Source: Streptosporangium album | GTDB taxonomy: Bacteria; Actinomycetota; Actinomycetes; Streptosporangiales; Streptosporangiaceae | Reading direction: 5' to 3' | DNA length: 64,000 nucleotides | Assembly: GCF_014203795.1 (NCBI RefSeq) | Contig: NZ_JACHJU010000002.1 | Location: forward strand, 1,116,001-1,180,000 | In this document: positions 52,952 to 60,452 of the stretch, in pieces | Layout of the letters: each line of letters begins with the position of its first letter | Numbering within the stretch: the first letter of the stretch is position 1 | The notes under the pieces: model-generated | Database searches by the model: none | The model's input: the letters and a program-made list of their open reading frames with translations, nothing else | What the model was told of the DNA's origin: nothing | Position numbers and translations under genes: made by a program

Positions 52952-53215
52952 GGCAACCCCCCTTGTCGCCCTTCCCTCTCACCCTGCACCCGACCCATGC
53001 CGGGATGCCAGGGACCTAAGCCCCTGACCGTACGGTCCCAGGTCAGCTCCGGGACCGGCTGTTCCGACAACCGGCTTTCCGAAGGACGCTTCCGCCCGAT
53101 CCGGCAAACCGATACCGGGCCCGCTCGGCCGCCATCTTCAGGACCTTCGGCCCTATGGGCCGGCGGACACGCTCGTAAAGATGCTGGTGACCGATGTTTC
53201 ACACCGGAGATCCTG
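52952..53215. other. intergenic region between slipin remnant and STAS gene
   Basis: Divergent spacer of about 260 bases with no gene. It should hold the promoter of the STAS gene, whose ribosome site is GGAGA at 53206-53210. No clear operator was found. Confidence 0.3.
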
Positions 53216-53656
53216 ATGGAGATGAACGAACCCACACTCAGGCCGAGTGGCCGCCCTGCCGGCGGGGCCGAAACGCTGCCGCCCTCCTGGGTGCCACTCC
53301 AGGTGATCGTGCAGGTGGGATCAGACGGTATGACCGTGCTTTCGATACGGGGCGAGCTGGACATCGCCGCAGAAAGGCCGCTCCGTGAACTGGTGGGCGT
53401 GGTCATCTCCCGCGATACACCGAATGCGCTGCTTGACCTGTCCGATGTCACTTTCTGTGATACATCAGGCTTGCAGGCGCTATACCTCTGCGGCGAGGAC
53501 GCGCGAGCCCTGGGCGGCACACTGGTGCTGACCGGCCTGCCGGAGCGGATGCTGTGGCTCTTGAAGATCAGCGGCCTCGGATGTGCCTTCACACCCGTCG
53601 TCCGCGCATCCGGCCGATCCGGCCCCCCGTGCCGACCTTCGTCCGATCGTGAGTAG
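53216..53656 (+). CDS. STAS-domain anti-sigma-factor antagonist
   Basis: The 146-residue protein has a STAS domain from about residue 35: 'MTVLSIRGELDIAAERPLREL', 'ALLDLSDVTFCDTSGLQALY' with the phosphorylatable Ser in DTSG, and 'LVLTGLPERMLWLLKISGLG'. Such proteins bind anti-sigma kinases in partner switching. No kinase is next to it. The C-terminal tail ('VVRASGRSGPPCRPSSDRE') looks like a random extension into the downstream remnant. ATG 53216 lies 5 bases after GGAGA. Confidence 0.85.
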   Translation: MEMNEPTLRPSGRPAGGAETLPPSWVPLQVIVQVGSDGMTVLSIRGELDIAAERPLRELVGVVISRDTPNALLDLSDVTFCDTSGLQALYLCGEDARALGGTLVLTGLPERMLWLLKISGLGCAFTPVVRASGRSGPPCRPSSDRE

Positions 53657-53682
53657 CGGCGGACTTCGCTCCCGTCGACATT

Positions 53683-53840
53683 CGGGTAATTCCCGGCCTT
53701 TGATCGGCGTGGCGGCCGAGGAGGACATCGACCTCATCACTCTGGGATGGTCCCAGTACGGCGGCGCGGGAAGAGCAAGGACCGTCCGCGGCATCGTGGC
53801 CGACGCGGACGTCCCCGTCATGCTGATCCCCGCCGCGTGA
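53683..53840 (+). pseudogene. universal stress protein, C-terminal remnant
   Basis: The stretch 'LIGVAAEEDIDLITLGWSQY' and 'RARTVRGIVADADVPVMLIP' is the final strand-helix part of a UspA-type domain, with the N-terminal two thirds missing. It reads in a frame different from the STAS gene. No start is recognisable. The following 53841-54078 has only short unassigned frames. Confidence 0.55.
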
Positions 53841-54078
53841 TCTGAGCGGCCCTCACCATGAGGGTGAAGCGACCCTCACCACGAGGTAGGACCGGCGAAC
53901 TGGGCGATGTCGGCCGAGGTGACGCTGAGCAGCCTCCTCGGCAGATCCGCCGGCGCGCGGGCCACGGCAAGCTCGTCTAGGCGTTTTAATACCTTTCGCG
54001 CGCTCGTAAACCGGCGTGGGCGCTTAATGGAATCCCTGGCCGAGTCCGCCGCCGGTTCCACGGCACGGGCCGACAGCC

Positions 54079-54675
54079 TCACTGGAGATGTCTGACCCGG
54101 GCCACTCCGGGGACGGTGCGGGCGAGCAGGTCGGCGATGTCGTCAGTGCGCCCGGCGTGCCGACCGCGCAGCTCCACCATCCCGTCACACACCCGCACCT
54201 CCCAGGACGGTCCGGAAGGGTACTGCTCGCGCAACGCGGCCAGCACGTCGGCGCGGATGTCCTCGTCCGGACGGGCGAGCAGGGCCAGCAGGTCACGGCG
54301 GCTGAGCATGCCGACCACCCGGCCGTTCCTGCTCACCGGCAGGCTCTTGACCCGTTTGCAGACCATGAGGTCGATCGCGGCGGTGACGTCGGTCGTCTCC
54401 GCCACGGTCGTGACCTCGGATGTCATGACGTCGGCCACCGTGTACGGCACAGGCGCGGAGTGGCCGAGGACGATCCGGGCGCTGGAGCGGGGATCGCGCT
54501 CGAACTCGCCGCGCAGCAGGTCCATTTCGCTGACGATGCCGACCAGGCGGCCGCGCTCGTCCAGGACGGGTGCGGCGGTGACACCGTGCTCGTACAGGGT
54601 GCGCACGGCCCGCCGTACCGGATCGGTCGGGCCGACCGTGATCACGTCTGTGGTCATCATCTCTCGGACCAGCAT
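54079..54675 (-). CDS. CBS-domain pair protein with C-terminal BON-like domain
   Basis: The 198-residue protein holds two CBS motifs ('VREMMTTDVITVGPTDPVRRAVRTLYEHGVTAAPVLDERGRLVGIVSEMDLL' and 'VADVMTSEVTTVAETTDVTAAIDLMVCKRVKSLPVSRNGRVVGMLSRRDLL', shown in pieces) and a BON-like tail from about residue 150 ('WEVRVCDGMVELRGRHAGRTDDIADLLARTVPGVARV', pieces). CBS pairs sense adenine nucleotides; BON parts bind membranes or partners. Start ATG 54675. A second, broken CBS gene lies just upstream. Confidence 0.88.
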   Translation of the reverse strand: MLVREMMTTDVITVGPTDPVRRAVRTLYEHGVTAAPVLDERGRLVGIVSEMDLLRGEFERDPRSSARIVLGHSAPVPYTVADVMTSEVTTVAETTDVTAAIDLMVCKRVKSLPVSRNGRVVGMLSRRDLLALLARPDEDIRADVLAALREQYPSGPSWEVRVCDGMVELRGRHAGRTDDIADLLARTVPGVARVRHLQ

Positions 54676-54696
54676 GGTCACCGTCCGTTCCAGCTG

Positions 54697-54920
54697 GGAG
54701 GGTCGGCTTGTTTCCACTCCAGCTTGTCGATCACGCCGTGCGTGACGTGGACGCCGACGTCGGAGGTCTCCACTTGCGCAGCAGGCCGGCCTCCGACACC
54801 ACGCCGACCAGGTGGTCGGCGCCGTCGACGACCGGTACCGCGCCGATGCCGTGGAACCCCGGCGCACGAGCGTGCTCATCAGCCCGCCCCGTCTTTCGTC
54901 AGATGCCTTCACCTGCATCC
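54697..54920 (-). pseudogene. second CBS/BON-type protein, fragmented
   Basis: Minus-strand pieces in different frames read 'GLMSTLVRRG', then 'GIGAVPVVDGADHLVGVVSE' and 'AGLLRK' (CBS core), then 'VHVTHGVIDKLEWK' (BON-like). At least two frameshifts and a large deletion separate them. It looks like a decayed paralogue of the downstream CBS-BON gene. Confidence 0.5.
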
Positions 54921-55116
54921 CATCTCCACGAGTTTCCGGGGAGTAGAGGCGGAAGCCCTTACAAACGAGACTTTGGTCGACCTTCGGCATCCATGCCGGG
55001 CGCGGGTCACAGCCGGGCATGCGCTCCGCCCGGCCTGGGCTCGTCCGGTCGGCCGCAGCCGGGCTACGCCGACGGGAAGGTGGGAGGCCTGGCCGGTCAG
55101 CCCTGGGTCGGCTGGT

Positions 55117-55310
55117 TTGTTCATGCTCGGCCTGCTCGGCATCGGCGCCGCCCTGGTCCTGGGCGCGGGCATCCGCGTCGCCGCCGTCACCGGCACCCTC
55201 CTGCTGGTCCTCATGTGGGCGCCGAGCCGCCCCTGACCGCCAACCCGTTCATGGAAGGACCATCTGGTCTACGCGATCATCCTGTTTGGACTGCGGATGG
55301 GAACGCAGAC
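55117..55310 (+). pseudogene. DoxX-family membrane protein, C-terminal remnant
   Basis: The frame around 55123-55236 encodes 'FMLGLLGIGAALVLGAGIRV' and 'AAVTGTLLLVLMWAP', then after a shift the DNA reads like the DoxX end (NPFM...HLVYAIILF at about 55246-55300). The N-terminal helices are missing. Decayed gene. Confidence 0.5.
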
Positions 55311-55321
55311 CACCTGTCCTC

Positions 55322-55360
55322 GGGATGTCAGCCCATGTGCGGGTAGCGGTGGTCGGTCGG
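55322..55360 (-). repeat. 39-bp repeat shared with the tiny ORF at 58.9 kb (copy C)
   Basis: Bases 55322-55360 are identical to 58950-58988. On the minus strand they encode 'PTTATRTWADIP' in the same frame as small ORF B, but upstream there is a TGA instead of a start and downstream the C-terminal part is not kept. It lies directly behind the TetR stop. Probably a truncated member of the small-ORF family. Confidence 0.7.
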
Positions 55361-55393
55361 TGGGACGGCAGTCACCGAATGACAAACGCGGGC

Positions 55394-55972
55394 TCACTGC
55401 TCGCTGTGGGCGTGGGGTACTTCATGAGGGCGCACGCCGTCGATGGCGAGTGCGAGCAGCCGGTCGGCCTCGGCTGCACCACCGAGTTCCTGTTCAGTGG
55501 CCAGCGAGATGGCGCTGACGAGTTTGAGTAGATCGATGATGGCGACGTCGGGGCGGATGGTGTGCGCCTGGCGAGCATGCTCCAGCAGTTCGCCGCCGGC
55601 CTTCACGATCATCGTGTGGCAGGTGGCGCCCAGCGTCGGGTCGCCGTCGTAGGCGCCGTGCATCAGCGACGCGGCCAGGCCGCGGTTGGACGCGGCATGT
55701 GTGCCCACGGCGCGGAGCCAGGTGAACAGGGCGGGGCCGGGATCGAGGTCGGCGGCCAGCTCGGACGCCTTCGCGCAGAGGGTCTCCACCCGGTCGCGGA
55801 AGACGGCCTCCAGCAGCGCCTGACGGGAGGGGAAGTGCCGGTGCAAGGTGGCGGAGCCGACGCCGGCGTGTCGGGCGATCTCCTCCAGGGACGCCTCGGC
55901 TCCATGCTGAGCGATGGCCGCGCCGGCCGCGACGAGGATCCGGTCGTAGTTGCGGCGCGCGTCGGCGCGCAT
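55394..55972 (-). CDS. TetR-family repressor
   Basis: The 192-residue protein has an N-terminal TetR HTH: 'RILVAAGAAIAQHGAEASLEEIARHAGVGSATLHRHFPSRQALLEAVF' (pieces; residues about 10-56), then a helical ligand domain ('AAIDGVRP' tail region). ATG 55972 begins the domain ('MRADARRNYDRI'); the frame is open to 56050 upstream. It is divergent from the NmrA/LLM operon and an operator-like inverted repeat overlaps their promoter, so it likely represses both. Confidence 0.9.
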   Translation of the reverse strand: MRADARRNYDRILVAAGAAIAQHGAEASLEEIARHAGVGSATLHRHFPSRQALLEAVFRDRVETLCAKASELAADLDPGPALFTWLRAVGTHAASNRGLAASLMHGAYDGDPTLGATCHTMIVKAGGELLEHARQAHTIRPDVAIIDLLKLVSAISLATEQELGGAAEADRLLALAIDGVRPHEVPHAHSEQ

Positions 55973-56009
55973 CGGGCGACCTTCTTGAGGCACTGGATCT
56001 CCACTCGAC

Positions 56010-56041
56010 TTGCTAAACGGGGTAGCCCCCCATATGTTAGC
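56010..56041 (+). promoter_or_regulatory. promoter of the NmrA-LLM operon with overlapping inverted repeat
   Basis: TTGCTA (56010-56015) and TATGTT (56033-56038) are spaced by 17 bases. The inverted repeat GCTAA (56012-56016)/TTAGC (56037-56041), with inner GGGG/CCCC symmetry, straddles both boxes and is a good candidate TetR operator. Confidence 0.6.
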
Positions 56042-56102
56042 CGAACGCAAACGGAGTGCCCCCCCATTTATGTGGGTGGCACGCTTCAGGAGAGGTATGG
56101 GT

Positions 56103-57008
56103 ATGCGGAAGACAGTTGTGGTGGTGGGCGCGACCGGTCTGCAGGGACGGGTCGTGACGGCGCATCTGCTCGCTGGCGGCTGGCGGGTGCGGGCGCTGAC
56201 CCGCGATCCGGGCAGCGCATCGGCGCAGGCCCTGGCCGCGGCGGGAGCCGAGCTCGTACGCGCTGAGATGGGGGTCCTTGGCTCTCTGGTCGCGGCAGCC
56301 GAGGGCGCCTACGGCATGTTCGGCGTCCAGCCCACTGTCGGCTCACCCGGCACCCCACCGGACTTCACGGCCGAGGACGAGGTCCGCTGGGGTGTCAACG
56401 TGGCCGAAGCGGCTCGCGCCGCAGGCATCCGGCACTTCGTCTTCACCTCCGTCGCCGGCGCGGGCCGCCACGACGAAGAGGTGCTGCCGCGCAACGTCGT
56501 GAGCAAGTGGCGAATCGAGCAGCACATCGCCAAGCTCGGCCTGCCCGCGACCATCCTGCGGCCGGTCTCCTTCATGGAGAACTACACCGGCGGCTACCAC
56601 CTGCACGAGGGCACGGTGACCACCGCGTTCGAGCCGGACGTGCCGCAGCAGATCGTGGCTGTCGACGACGTCGGCGTGTTCGCCGCCCTGGCGTTCGCCC
56701 ACCCGGAGGAGTGGATCGGCAGGGCGATCGACCTGGCCGGTGACGAGGTGACCCCACGGGGGATCGCGAAGGCCATCGGGGCGGCGATCGGGCGGCCCGT
56801 GCCGTACATGCAGCTCCCGATCGAGACGATCCGGCAGGTCGGCGAGGAGTTCGCCTTCGCCTACGAGTGGCTCAACACGCTCGGCTGGCGGGCCGACATC
56901 TCTGCGGCGCGGCGAATCCACCCCGGCCTGATGGACCTGCACACCTGGCTCGACCGGACCGGCGCCGCTCAGATCGAAGCTTTCTTCGACGCTCGGCAGG
57001 ACGCATGA
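56103..57008 (+). CDS. NmrA-like NAD(P)-binding protein
   Basis: About 301 residues: Rossmann loop 'TVVVVGATGLQGRVVTAHLL' (GATGxxG), 'WRVRALTRDPGSASAQALAAAGAELV', 'RHFVFTSVAGAGRHDEEVLP', 'LGLPATILRPVSFMENYTGG' and a C-terminal substrate part. NmrA-type proteins act as redox sensors or reductases. ATG 56103 starts the domain; ATG 56097 is 4 bases after AGGAG and is also possible. Its stop overlaps the LLM start (ATGA). Confidence 0.9.
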   Translation: MRKTVVVVGATGLQGRVVTAHLLAGGWRVRALTRDPGSASAQALAAAGAELVRAEMGVLGSLVAAAEGAYGMFGVQPTVGSPGTPPDFTAEDEVRWGVNVAEAARAAGIRHFVFTSVAGAGRHDEEVLPRNVVSKWRIEQHIAKLGLPATILRPVSFMENYTGGYHLHEGTVTTAFEPDVPQQIVAVDDVGVFAALAFAHPEEWIGRAIDLAGDEVTPRGIAKAIGAAIGRPVPYMQLPIETIRQVGEEFAFAYEWLNTLGWRADISAARRIHPGLMDLHTWLDRTGAAQIEAFFDARQDA

Positions 57009-57895
57009 ACGGCCATGGACTCGATCTCGGGCACATCGGGATCTGGGCGGGAGATTTCGACAGCTACCCCGCGGCCACCCTCCGCGAGGCGGCGGTGGCG
57101 ATCGAGGACTCCGGTTACGGGACACTCTGGTTCCCCGAGACGGCAGGGCGGGAGGCCATGGCGCAGGCCGGGATCCTGCTGGCGGCCACCCGGCGGATCG
57201 TGGTGGCCGCCGGCACCGCCGACATCTACGCGCGCGACGCGGTGAGCACCGCGGCCGCGCAACGTACCCTCGATGAGGCGTTCCCCGGGCGCTTCCTGCT
57301 CGGGCTCTGGGAGAGTCACCCCAGCCTCGCCGAAGACGTCCGCGGCCATCGCTTCGGCCCTCCGCGGGAGACCATGCGCGGCTACCTCGACACGATGGAT
57401 GCCGCCCCGTTCGGGCCGCCCGGTTCGCCTGCCGCGCCACGTCGGGTGCTCGCCGCGCTGGGTCCGGATCTGCTCGCCCTCGCCCGCGAGCGGGCCTGGG
57501 GGGCGCACCCACTGGGCATGCCGGTCGAGCACACCAGGACCGCCAGGGCCCTGCTCGGTCCGGACGCGCTGCTGGCCGTCACCCAGCTCGTCGTCCTGGA
57601 CCCGGACCGTTCCGCCACCGCCGACCTGGCCCGCTCCTATGCCGCCGCGCTCCTCCCCAACCGTCGTGCACTGCTGCACGATCTGGGATTCGAGAACGTC
57701 GACTCCCTCGACGACCGGCTTGTCGACGCGCTGGTGAGTCGCGGGCCCGCCGATGCCATCGCACACCGCGTCGAGGAGCACCTGGAGGCCGGAGCCGACC
57801 ATGTGAGCCTCTTCGTCGTCACGGCCACACCGCAGACCCCACCCCTGCGTCAGTGGCGTGAACTCGCCGAACGACTTCTGATCGGACGTCAGTGA
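57005..57895 (+). CDS. LLM-class (luciferase-like, F420-type) oxidoreductase
   Basis: The 296-residue TIM-barrel protein begins 'LDLGHIGIWAGDFDSYPAATLREAAVAIEDSGYGTLWFPE' (pieces), with 'LAATRRIVVAAGTADIYARDAVSTAAAQRTLDEAFPGRFLLGLWESH' and late 'HLEAGADHVSLFVV'. These match the probable F420-dependent LLM group described for actinomycetes. Substrate unknown. ATG 57005 overlaps the NmrA stop. A perfect hairpin starts 3 bases after its stop. Confidence 0.88.
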   Translation: MNGHGLDLGHIGIWAGDFDSYPAATLREAAVAIEDSGYGTLWFPETAGREAMAQAGILLAATRRIVVAAGTADIYARDAVSTAAAQRTLDEAFPGRFLLGLWESHPSLAEDVRGHRFGPPRETMRGYLDTMDAAPFGPPGSPAAPRRVLAALGPDLLALARERAWGAHPLGMPVEHTRTARALLGPDALLAVTQLVVLDPDRSATADLARSYAAALLPNRRALLHDLGFENVDSLDDRLVDALVSRGPADAIAHRVEEHLEAGADHVSLFVVTATPQTPPLRQWRELAERLLIGRQ

Positions 57896-57897
57896 CG

Positions 57898-57937
57898 AGC
57901 GATGCCCGAGCCTTCGATTCGAGACCCGGGCATCGCT
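57898..57937. terminator. bidirectional hairpin terminator
   Basis: Arms AGCGATGCCCG (57898-57908) and CGGGCATCGCT (57927-57937) pair perfectly over 11 bases with an 18-base loop. It follows the LLM stop by 2 bases on the plus strand and small ORF A by 13 bases on the minus strand. No U-tract, as usual in actinomycetes. Confidence 0.75.
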
Positions 57938-57950
57938 TTGCCGTGAGGGA

Positions 57951-58073
57951 TTACTCGGGGAAGCCCAGCGACTTGAGGCTGGGCTGCTGCCACCCGCTCT
58001 GAGGGATGTCACCCCTATATGGTCCCTGAACAATCGGCGGCACGGCGGTCACCGCACGACGAATGCGGCCCAT
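57951..58073 (-). CDS. small ORF A (40 residues), member of a local peptide/repeat family
   Basis: ATG 58073 to TAA 57951-57953, beginning 'MGRIRRAVTAVPPIVQG' and ending in the shared pattern DIPxxGxQQPSLxxLGxxE. It starts 6 bases after the RelE-type stop and ends 13 bases before the 57898-57937 hairpin. The related ORF B at 58.9 kb has the same ending and also a hairpin behind it. No ribosome site is obvious, and the repeat could instead be a non-coding 3' element. Function unknown. Confidence 0.45.
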   Translation of the reverse strand: MGRIRRAVTAVPPIVQGPYRGDIPQSGWQQPSLKSLGFPE

Positions 58074-58079
58074 CAGCTG

Positions 58080-58352
58080 TTATGGGCGGTAGGCGTCTCG
58101 GCGGTGTTTGATCGTCTGGATCGTCACGGTGTGCTTGTCCTCGTCGATGCGGTAGACCACGCGATACGTTCCACGTCGGGCGACATGCAGTCCCTCATAC
58201 GGCTCTTGGAGGGGTTTGCCGACACGCCACGGCTCGCGTGCGATGGCACCGGTGATCAACTCCCAGGCTGCGGCCGCCACGGTCTCGGGCAGGCCCGAGG
58301 CGAGCGCGCGGCGGGCAGGCGGATCCAGGAGGACGGTATATCGGTCGCTCAC
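58080..58352 (-). CDS. RelE/ParE-type toxin
   Basis: The 90-residue protein matches RelE-type ribonuclease toxins: 'MSDRYTVLLDPPARRALASGLPE' , 'VGKPLQEPYEGLHVARRGTYRVVYRIDEDKHTVTIQTIKHRRDAY' (pieces) with the basic and aromatic residues of the active face (R, K, H, R, Y near the C-terminus). It would cleave mRNA on the ribosome when free. ATG overlaps the antitoxin stop (58349-58352). Confidence 0.9.
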   Translation of the reverse strand: MSDRYTVLLDPPARRALASGLPETVAAAAWELITGAIAREPWRVGKPLQEPYEGLHVARRGTYRVVYRIDEDKHTVTIQTIKHRRDAYRP

Positions 58353-58645
58353 GCGCTCGCCTTGCCGAGGCGGGCCGCCATGATGGCGGCCATCTCCTCC
58401 TCGGTGGTCACGTCGCCGCTTGCCTCGGCGGCAGCGGCTTCGACCAGGTCGGCCCGCATTTCAGGGTCAGCGAGGATCTCCAGCGTCTCCTGCAGGGACT
58501 CCCACTCGGCCACGGACACGATGACGGCATGAGGCCGCCCGTTCCGAGTGAGCGTGAAGTGATCGTGCTCGCGAGCAGCCCGGTCGGCCAGCTCGGTCAG
58601 CCGGTCCTTCGCTTCGCTGATCGGGATGATCTCCATGGAGTCCAT
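58349..58645 (-). CDS. Phd/YefM-type antitoxin
   Basis: The 98-residue protein begins 'MDSMEIIPISEAKDRLTELA' (ATG 58645; ATG 58636 also possible) and has 'HFTLTRNGRPHAVIVSVAEWESLQETLEIL', the Phd/YefM DNA-binding fold. The acidic tail 'EEEMAAIMAARLG' wraps the toxin. It forms a coupled operon with the RelE-type gene and should repress it through the palindrome just upstream. Confidence 0.9.
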   Translation of the reverse strand: MDSMEIIPISEAKDRLTELADRAAREHDHFTLTRNGRPHAVIVSVAEWESLQETLEILADPEMRADLVEAAAAEASGDVTTEEEMAAIMAARLGKASA

Positions 58646-58653
58646 GGTACCTC

Positions 58654-58675
58654 TTTGGCCGGAATACCGGCCAAA
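58654..58675. promoter_or_regulatory. toxin-antitoxin operator palindrome
   Basis: Perfect inverted repeat TTTGGCCGG (58654-58662), 4-base centre, CCGGCCAAA (58667-58675), located 8 bases upstream of the antitoxin ATG at 58645. Position and symmetry fit an autorepression site for the antitoxin. Confidence 0.7.
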
Positions 58676-58696
58676 GTCCGGGCCATTCTCCCGATG

Positions 58697-58796
58697 CCGC
58701 GACCCGTGGTCGAGCGAGTGGCTCACCGCCGGCAAGCGGTACAGACCCGTCGGCGATCTGATCGCGGCGCTGCGCAGGCAGCTCCTGAGCCCGTGA
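58697..58796 (+). pseudogene. unidentified C-terminal remnant
   Basis: A short in-frame stretch 'DPWSSEWLTAGKRYRPVGDL' then 'IAALRRQLLSP' stop at 58794-58796 looks protein-like but has no start and no recognised family. It lies behind the toxin-antitoxin promoter and before hairpin B. Confidence 0.3.
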
Positions 58797-58845
58797 CCCG
58801 CCGATGCGGCTTCCGGTGAGGTCCTCAGGATGCCGCTTCGCAACG

Positions 58846-58885
58846 GACGACGCCCGGGTCTCGAATGCAAGACCCGGGCGTCGTC
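58846..58885. terminator. 16-bp perfect hairpin terminator behind small ORF B
   Basis: Arms 58846-58861 and 58870-58885 (core GACGCCCGGGTCT) pair perfectly over 16 bases with an 8-base loop. It ends the minus-strand ORF B, 12 bases behind its stop. The stem core resembles that at 57898-57937. Confidence 0.8.
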
Positions 58886-58897
58886 ATCTGTCGCGAG

Positions 58898-59011
58898 CTA
58901 CTCGGAATAGCCGAGCTTATCGAGACTGGGCTGCTGCCGGCCGGTCCGCGGGATGTCAGCCCATGTGCGGGTAGCGGTGGTCGGTCGGCGGCACGATTGT
59001 CGGATAACCAT
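58898..59011 (-). CDS. small ORF B (37 residues), member of a local peptide/repeat family
   Basis: ATG 59011 to TAG 58898-58900; begins 'MVIRQSCRRPTTATRTW' and ends in DIPxxGxQQPSLxxLGxxE like ORF A. The C-terminal third is the most conserved part at protein level, with changes that keep residues similar (K/D, F/Y), while the N-terminal parts differ. A perfect hairpin follows. Upstream is the IS110 end, so its own promoter may be displaced. Identity unknown; could be a peptide precursor or a conserved 3' element. Confidence 0.45.
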   Translation of the reverse strand: MVIRQSCRRPTTATRTWADIPRTGRQQPSLDKLGYSE

Positions 59012-59120
59012 ATAGGTCTGACCGGAAAGCTCCACGGTCAGATGGGTACGGCGAGATAGCCCCTCGGCGGTGACGGCCGGGGGCTCTTTCCCGCTGGTTC
59101 GCGACTGCTGGTGAGGCTGG

Positions 59121-60452
59121 TCAGGCGGTCGCCGGGGCGAGGGTGACGTCGTGGCCGAGGGCTTTGAGCTGACGGATCAGGTCGCGGGTTTTCCGGGTGG
59201 GGTCGAGGTTGCGGGTGTGGTAGTCCGGGCCGAGTTCGCGGTAGCGGGCGATGGGGTTGTTCATCAGGTGCCAGACGGAGACCAGGATCGAGCGGGCGAC
59301 GGCGACCAGGGCTTTCATGTGGCCGCGGCGTTTGACGATGCGGCGGTGGCGGGCGCGGAGGAAGGTATCGGTGCGTGCGGCGGAGATGGCCGCCTCGCCG
59401 AGGGCACCGCGGAGCCAGGGGTTGCCCTTGCCGGTGGGGCCTGAGGTGTTCTTCCCGCCGGACCGGATGGTGCGCGGGGACAGCTTGGCCCAGGAGACCA
59501 GGTGGCCGGCGGTGGGGAAGACGCTCATGTCCAGGCCGATCTCGGCGAGGATGACCTGGGCGGTGTTCGGGCCGATGCCGGGGATCTCGTCGAGGCGCTC
59601 GACATCGGTGATCGGCATCAGCGTGCCCTGACCGGGGCCGTCGTCGTCTTCGGTGGTGGACGGCCCGGCGAGGCGGGTGGTGATCCGGGCGGTGAGCTTG
59701 TCGATCTGGATGCTGAGGTAGTCCACGGTGTCTGGCGGCATCCGGCACATGAACGCGTGATGCTCCTCGAACCGGCCGGTCAGTGCCTGGGCGAGGGCGG
59801 CGGGGCCGGCCTTGATGGTGCCGTGGGCCAGGTCCGCCAGGGCTTTGGGACTGCGCCCGCCCGCGATCATCGCCTCCAGCATGGCCCGCCCCGAGACGCC
59901 GAAGATGTCGGAGATGACGGTGGACAGCTTGATCTGGGCATCTTCGAGGAGCTTTTCGGTGCGCTGCTTGTGACGGGTGCGCTCGTGGGTCATCACCGCC
60001 CGTGCCCGGGTGAAGTCGCGGAGCTCGCGGATCGGCTTCGGGGGTGGGAAGGAGGGGCGGAGCATGCCGCGTTCGGCGAGCTTGGCCAGCCGGATGGCGT
60101 CCAGCTTGTCGGTCTTCGGACGCCCGGGGACGTTCTTCACGTCGCGGGCGTTGACCGGCCGGCACTCCAGGCCGCGGGACTCCAGGAGGAGGAAAAAGGA
60201 TTTCCAGTAGGTCGAGGTCGCTTCCATCACCACGCGGGTGACCCCCTGGCAGATCAGGTGGTCGGCCGCCTCCAGGATCGCTCCGCTGGTCGCGAGGGTG
60301 TTGAAGACCCGCTGGACGCGCTTGCCCGGCTTGTCCTCGTGCGGGGTACGCACGCAGACCATGCCGGAGGCCTTGGCGATGTCGATCGCCGCGACGCGCT
60401 CCACGATCTCCCCGGTCTGCTCGATCTCCTCGACGCCGTCCGGTTCCGCCAT
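59121..60452 (-). CDS. IS110-family transposase
   Basis: The 443-residue protein has the N-terminal DEDD RuvC-like domain: 'VERVAAIDIAKASGMVCVRTP' (first Asp), 'VTRVVMEATSTYWKSFFLLLE' (Glu), 'GRPKTDKLDAIRLAKLAERG' (Asp pair). The C-terminal Tnp-20 domain has 'LDEIPGIGPNTAQVILAEIG', 'SWAKLSPRTIRSGGKNTSG' with the candidate nucleophilic Ser, and 'GNPWLRGALGEAAISAAR'. ATG 60452 chosen; the frame is open to 60506. IS110 enzymes act with a bridge RNA encoded in the element's non-coding end. The gene is intact. Confidence 0.93.
   Translation of the reverse strand: MAEPDGVEEIEQTGEIVERVAAIDIAKASGMVCVRTPHEDKPGKRVQRVFNTLATSGAILEAADHLICQGVTRVVMEATSTYWKSFFLLLESRGLECRPVNARDVKNVPGRPKTDKLDAIRLAKLAERGMLRPSFPPPKPIRELRDFTRARAVMTHERTRHKQRTEKLLEDAQIKLSTVISDIFGVSGRAMLEAMIAGGRSPKALADLAHGTIKAGPAALAQALTGRFEEHHAFMCRMPPDTVDYLSIQIDKLTARITTRLAGPSTTEDDDGPGQGTLMPITDVERLDEIPGIGPNTAQVILAEIGLDMSVFPTAGHLVSWAKLSPRTIRSGGKNTSGPTGKGNPWLRGALGEAAISAARTDTFLRARHRRIVKRRGHMKALVAVARSILVSVWHLMNNPIARYRELGPDYHTRNLDPTRKTRDLIRQLKALGHDVTLAPATA

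Noticed and set aside
53876..54095. Short overlapping frames of 60-68 codons on both strands
   Set aside because: No start signal, no homology recognised, and both strands are equally open.
57898..57937. Hairpin with TTCGATTCGA loop considered as a tRNA T-arm
   Set aside because: No acceptor stem, anticodon arm or D-arm can be drawn around it; it is a terminator-like stem.
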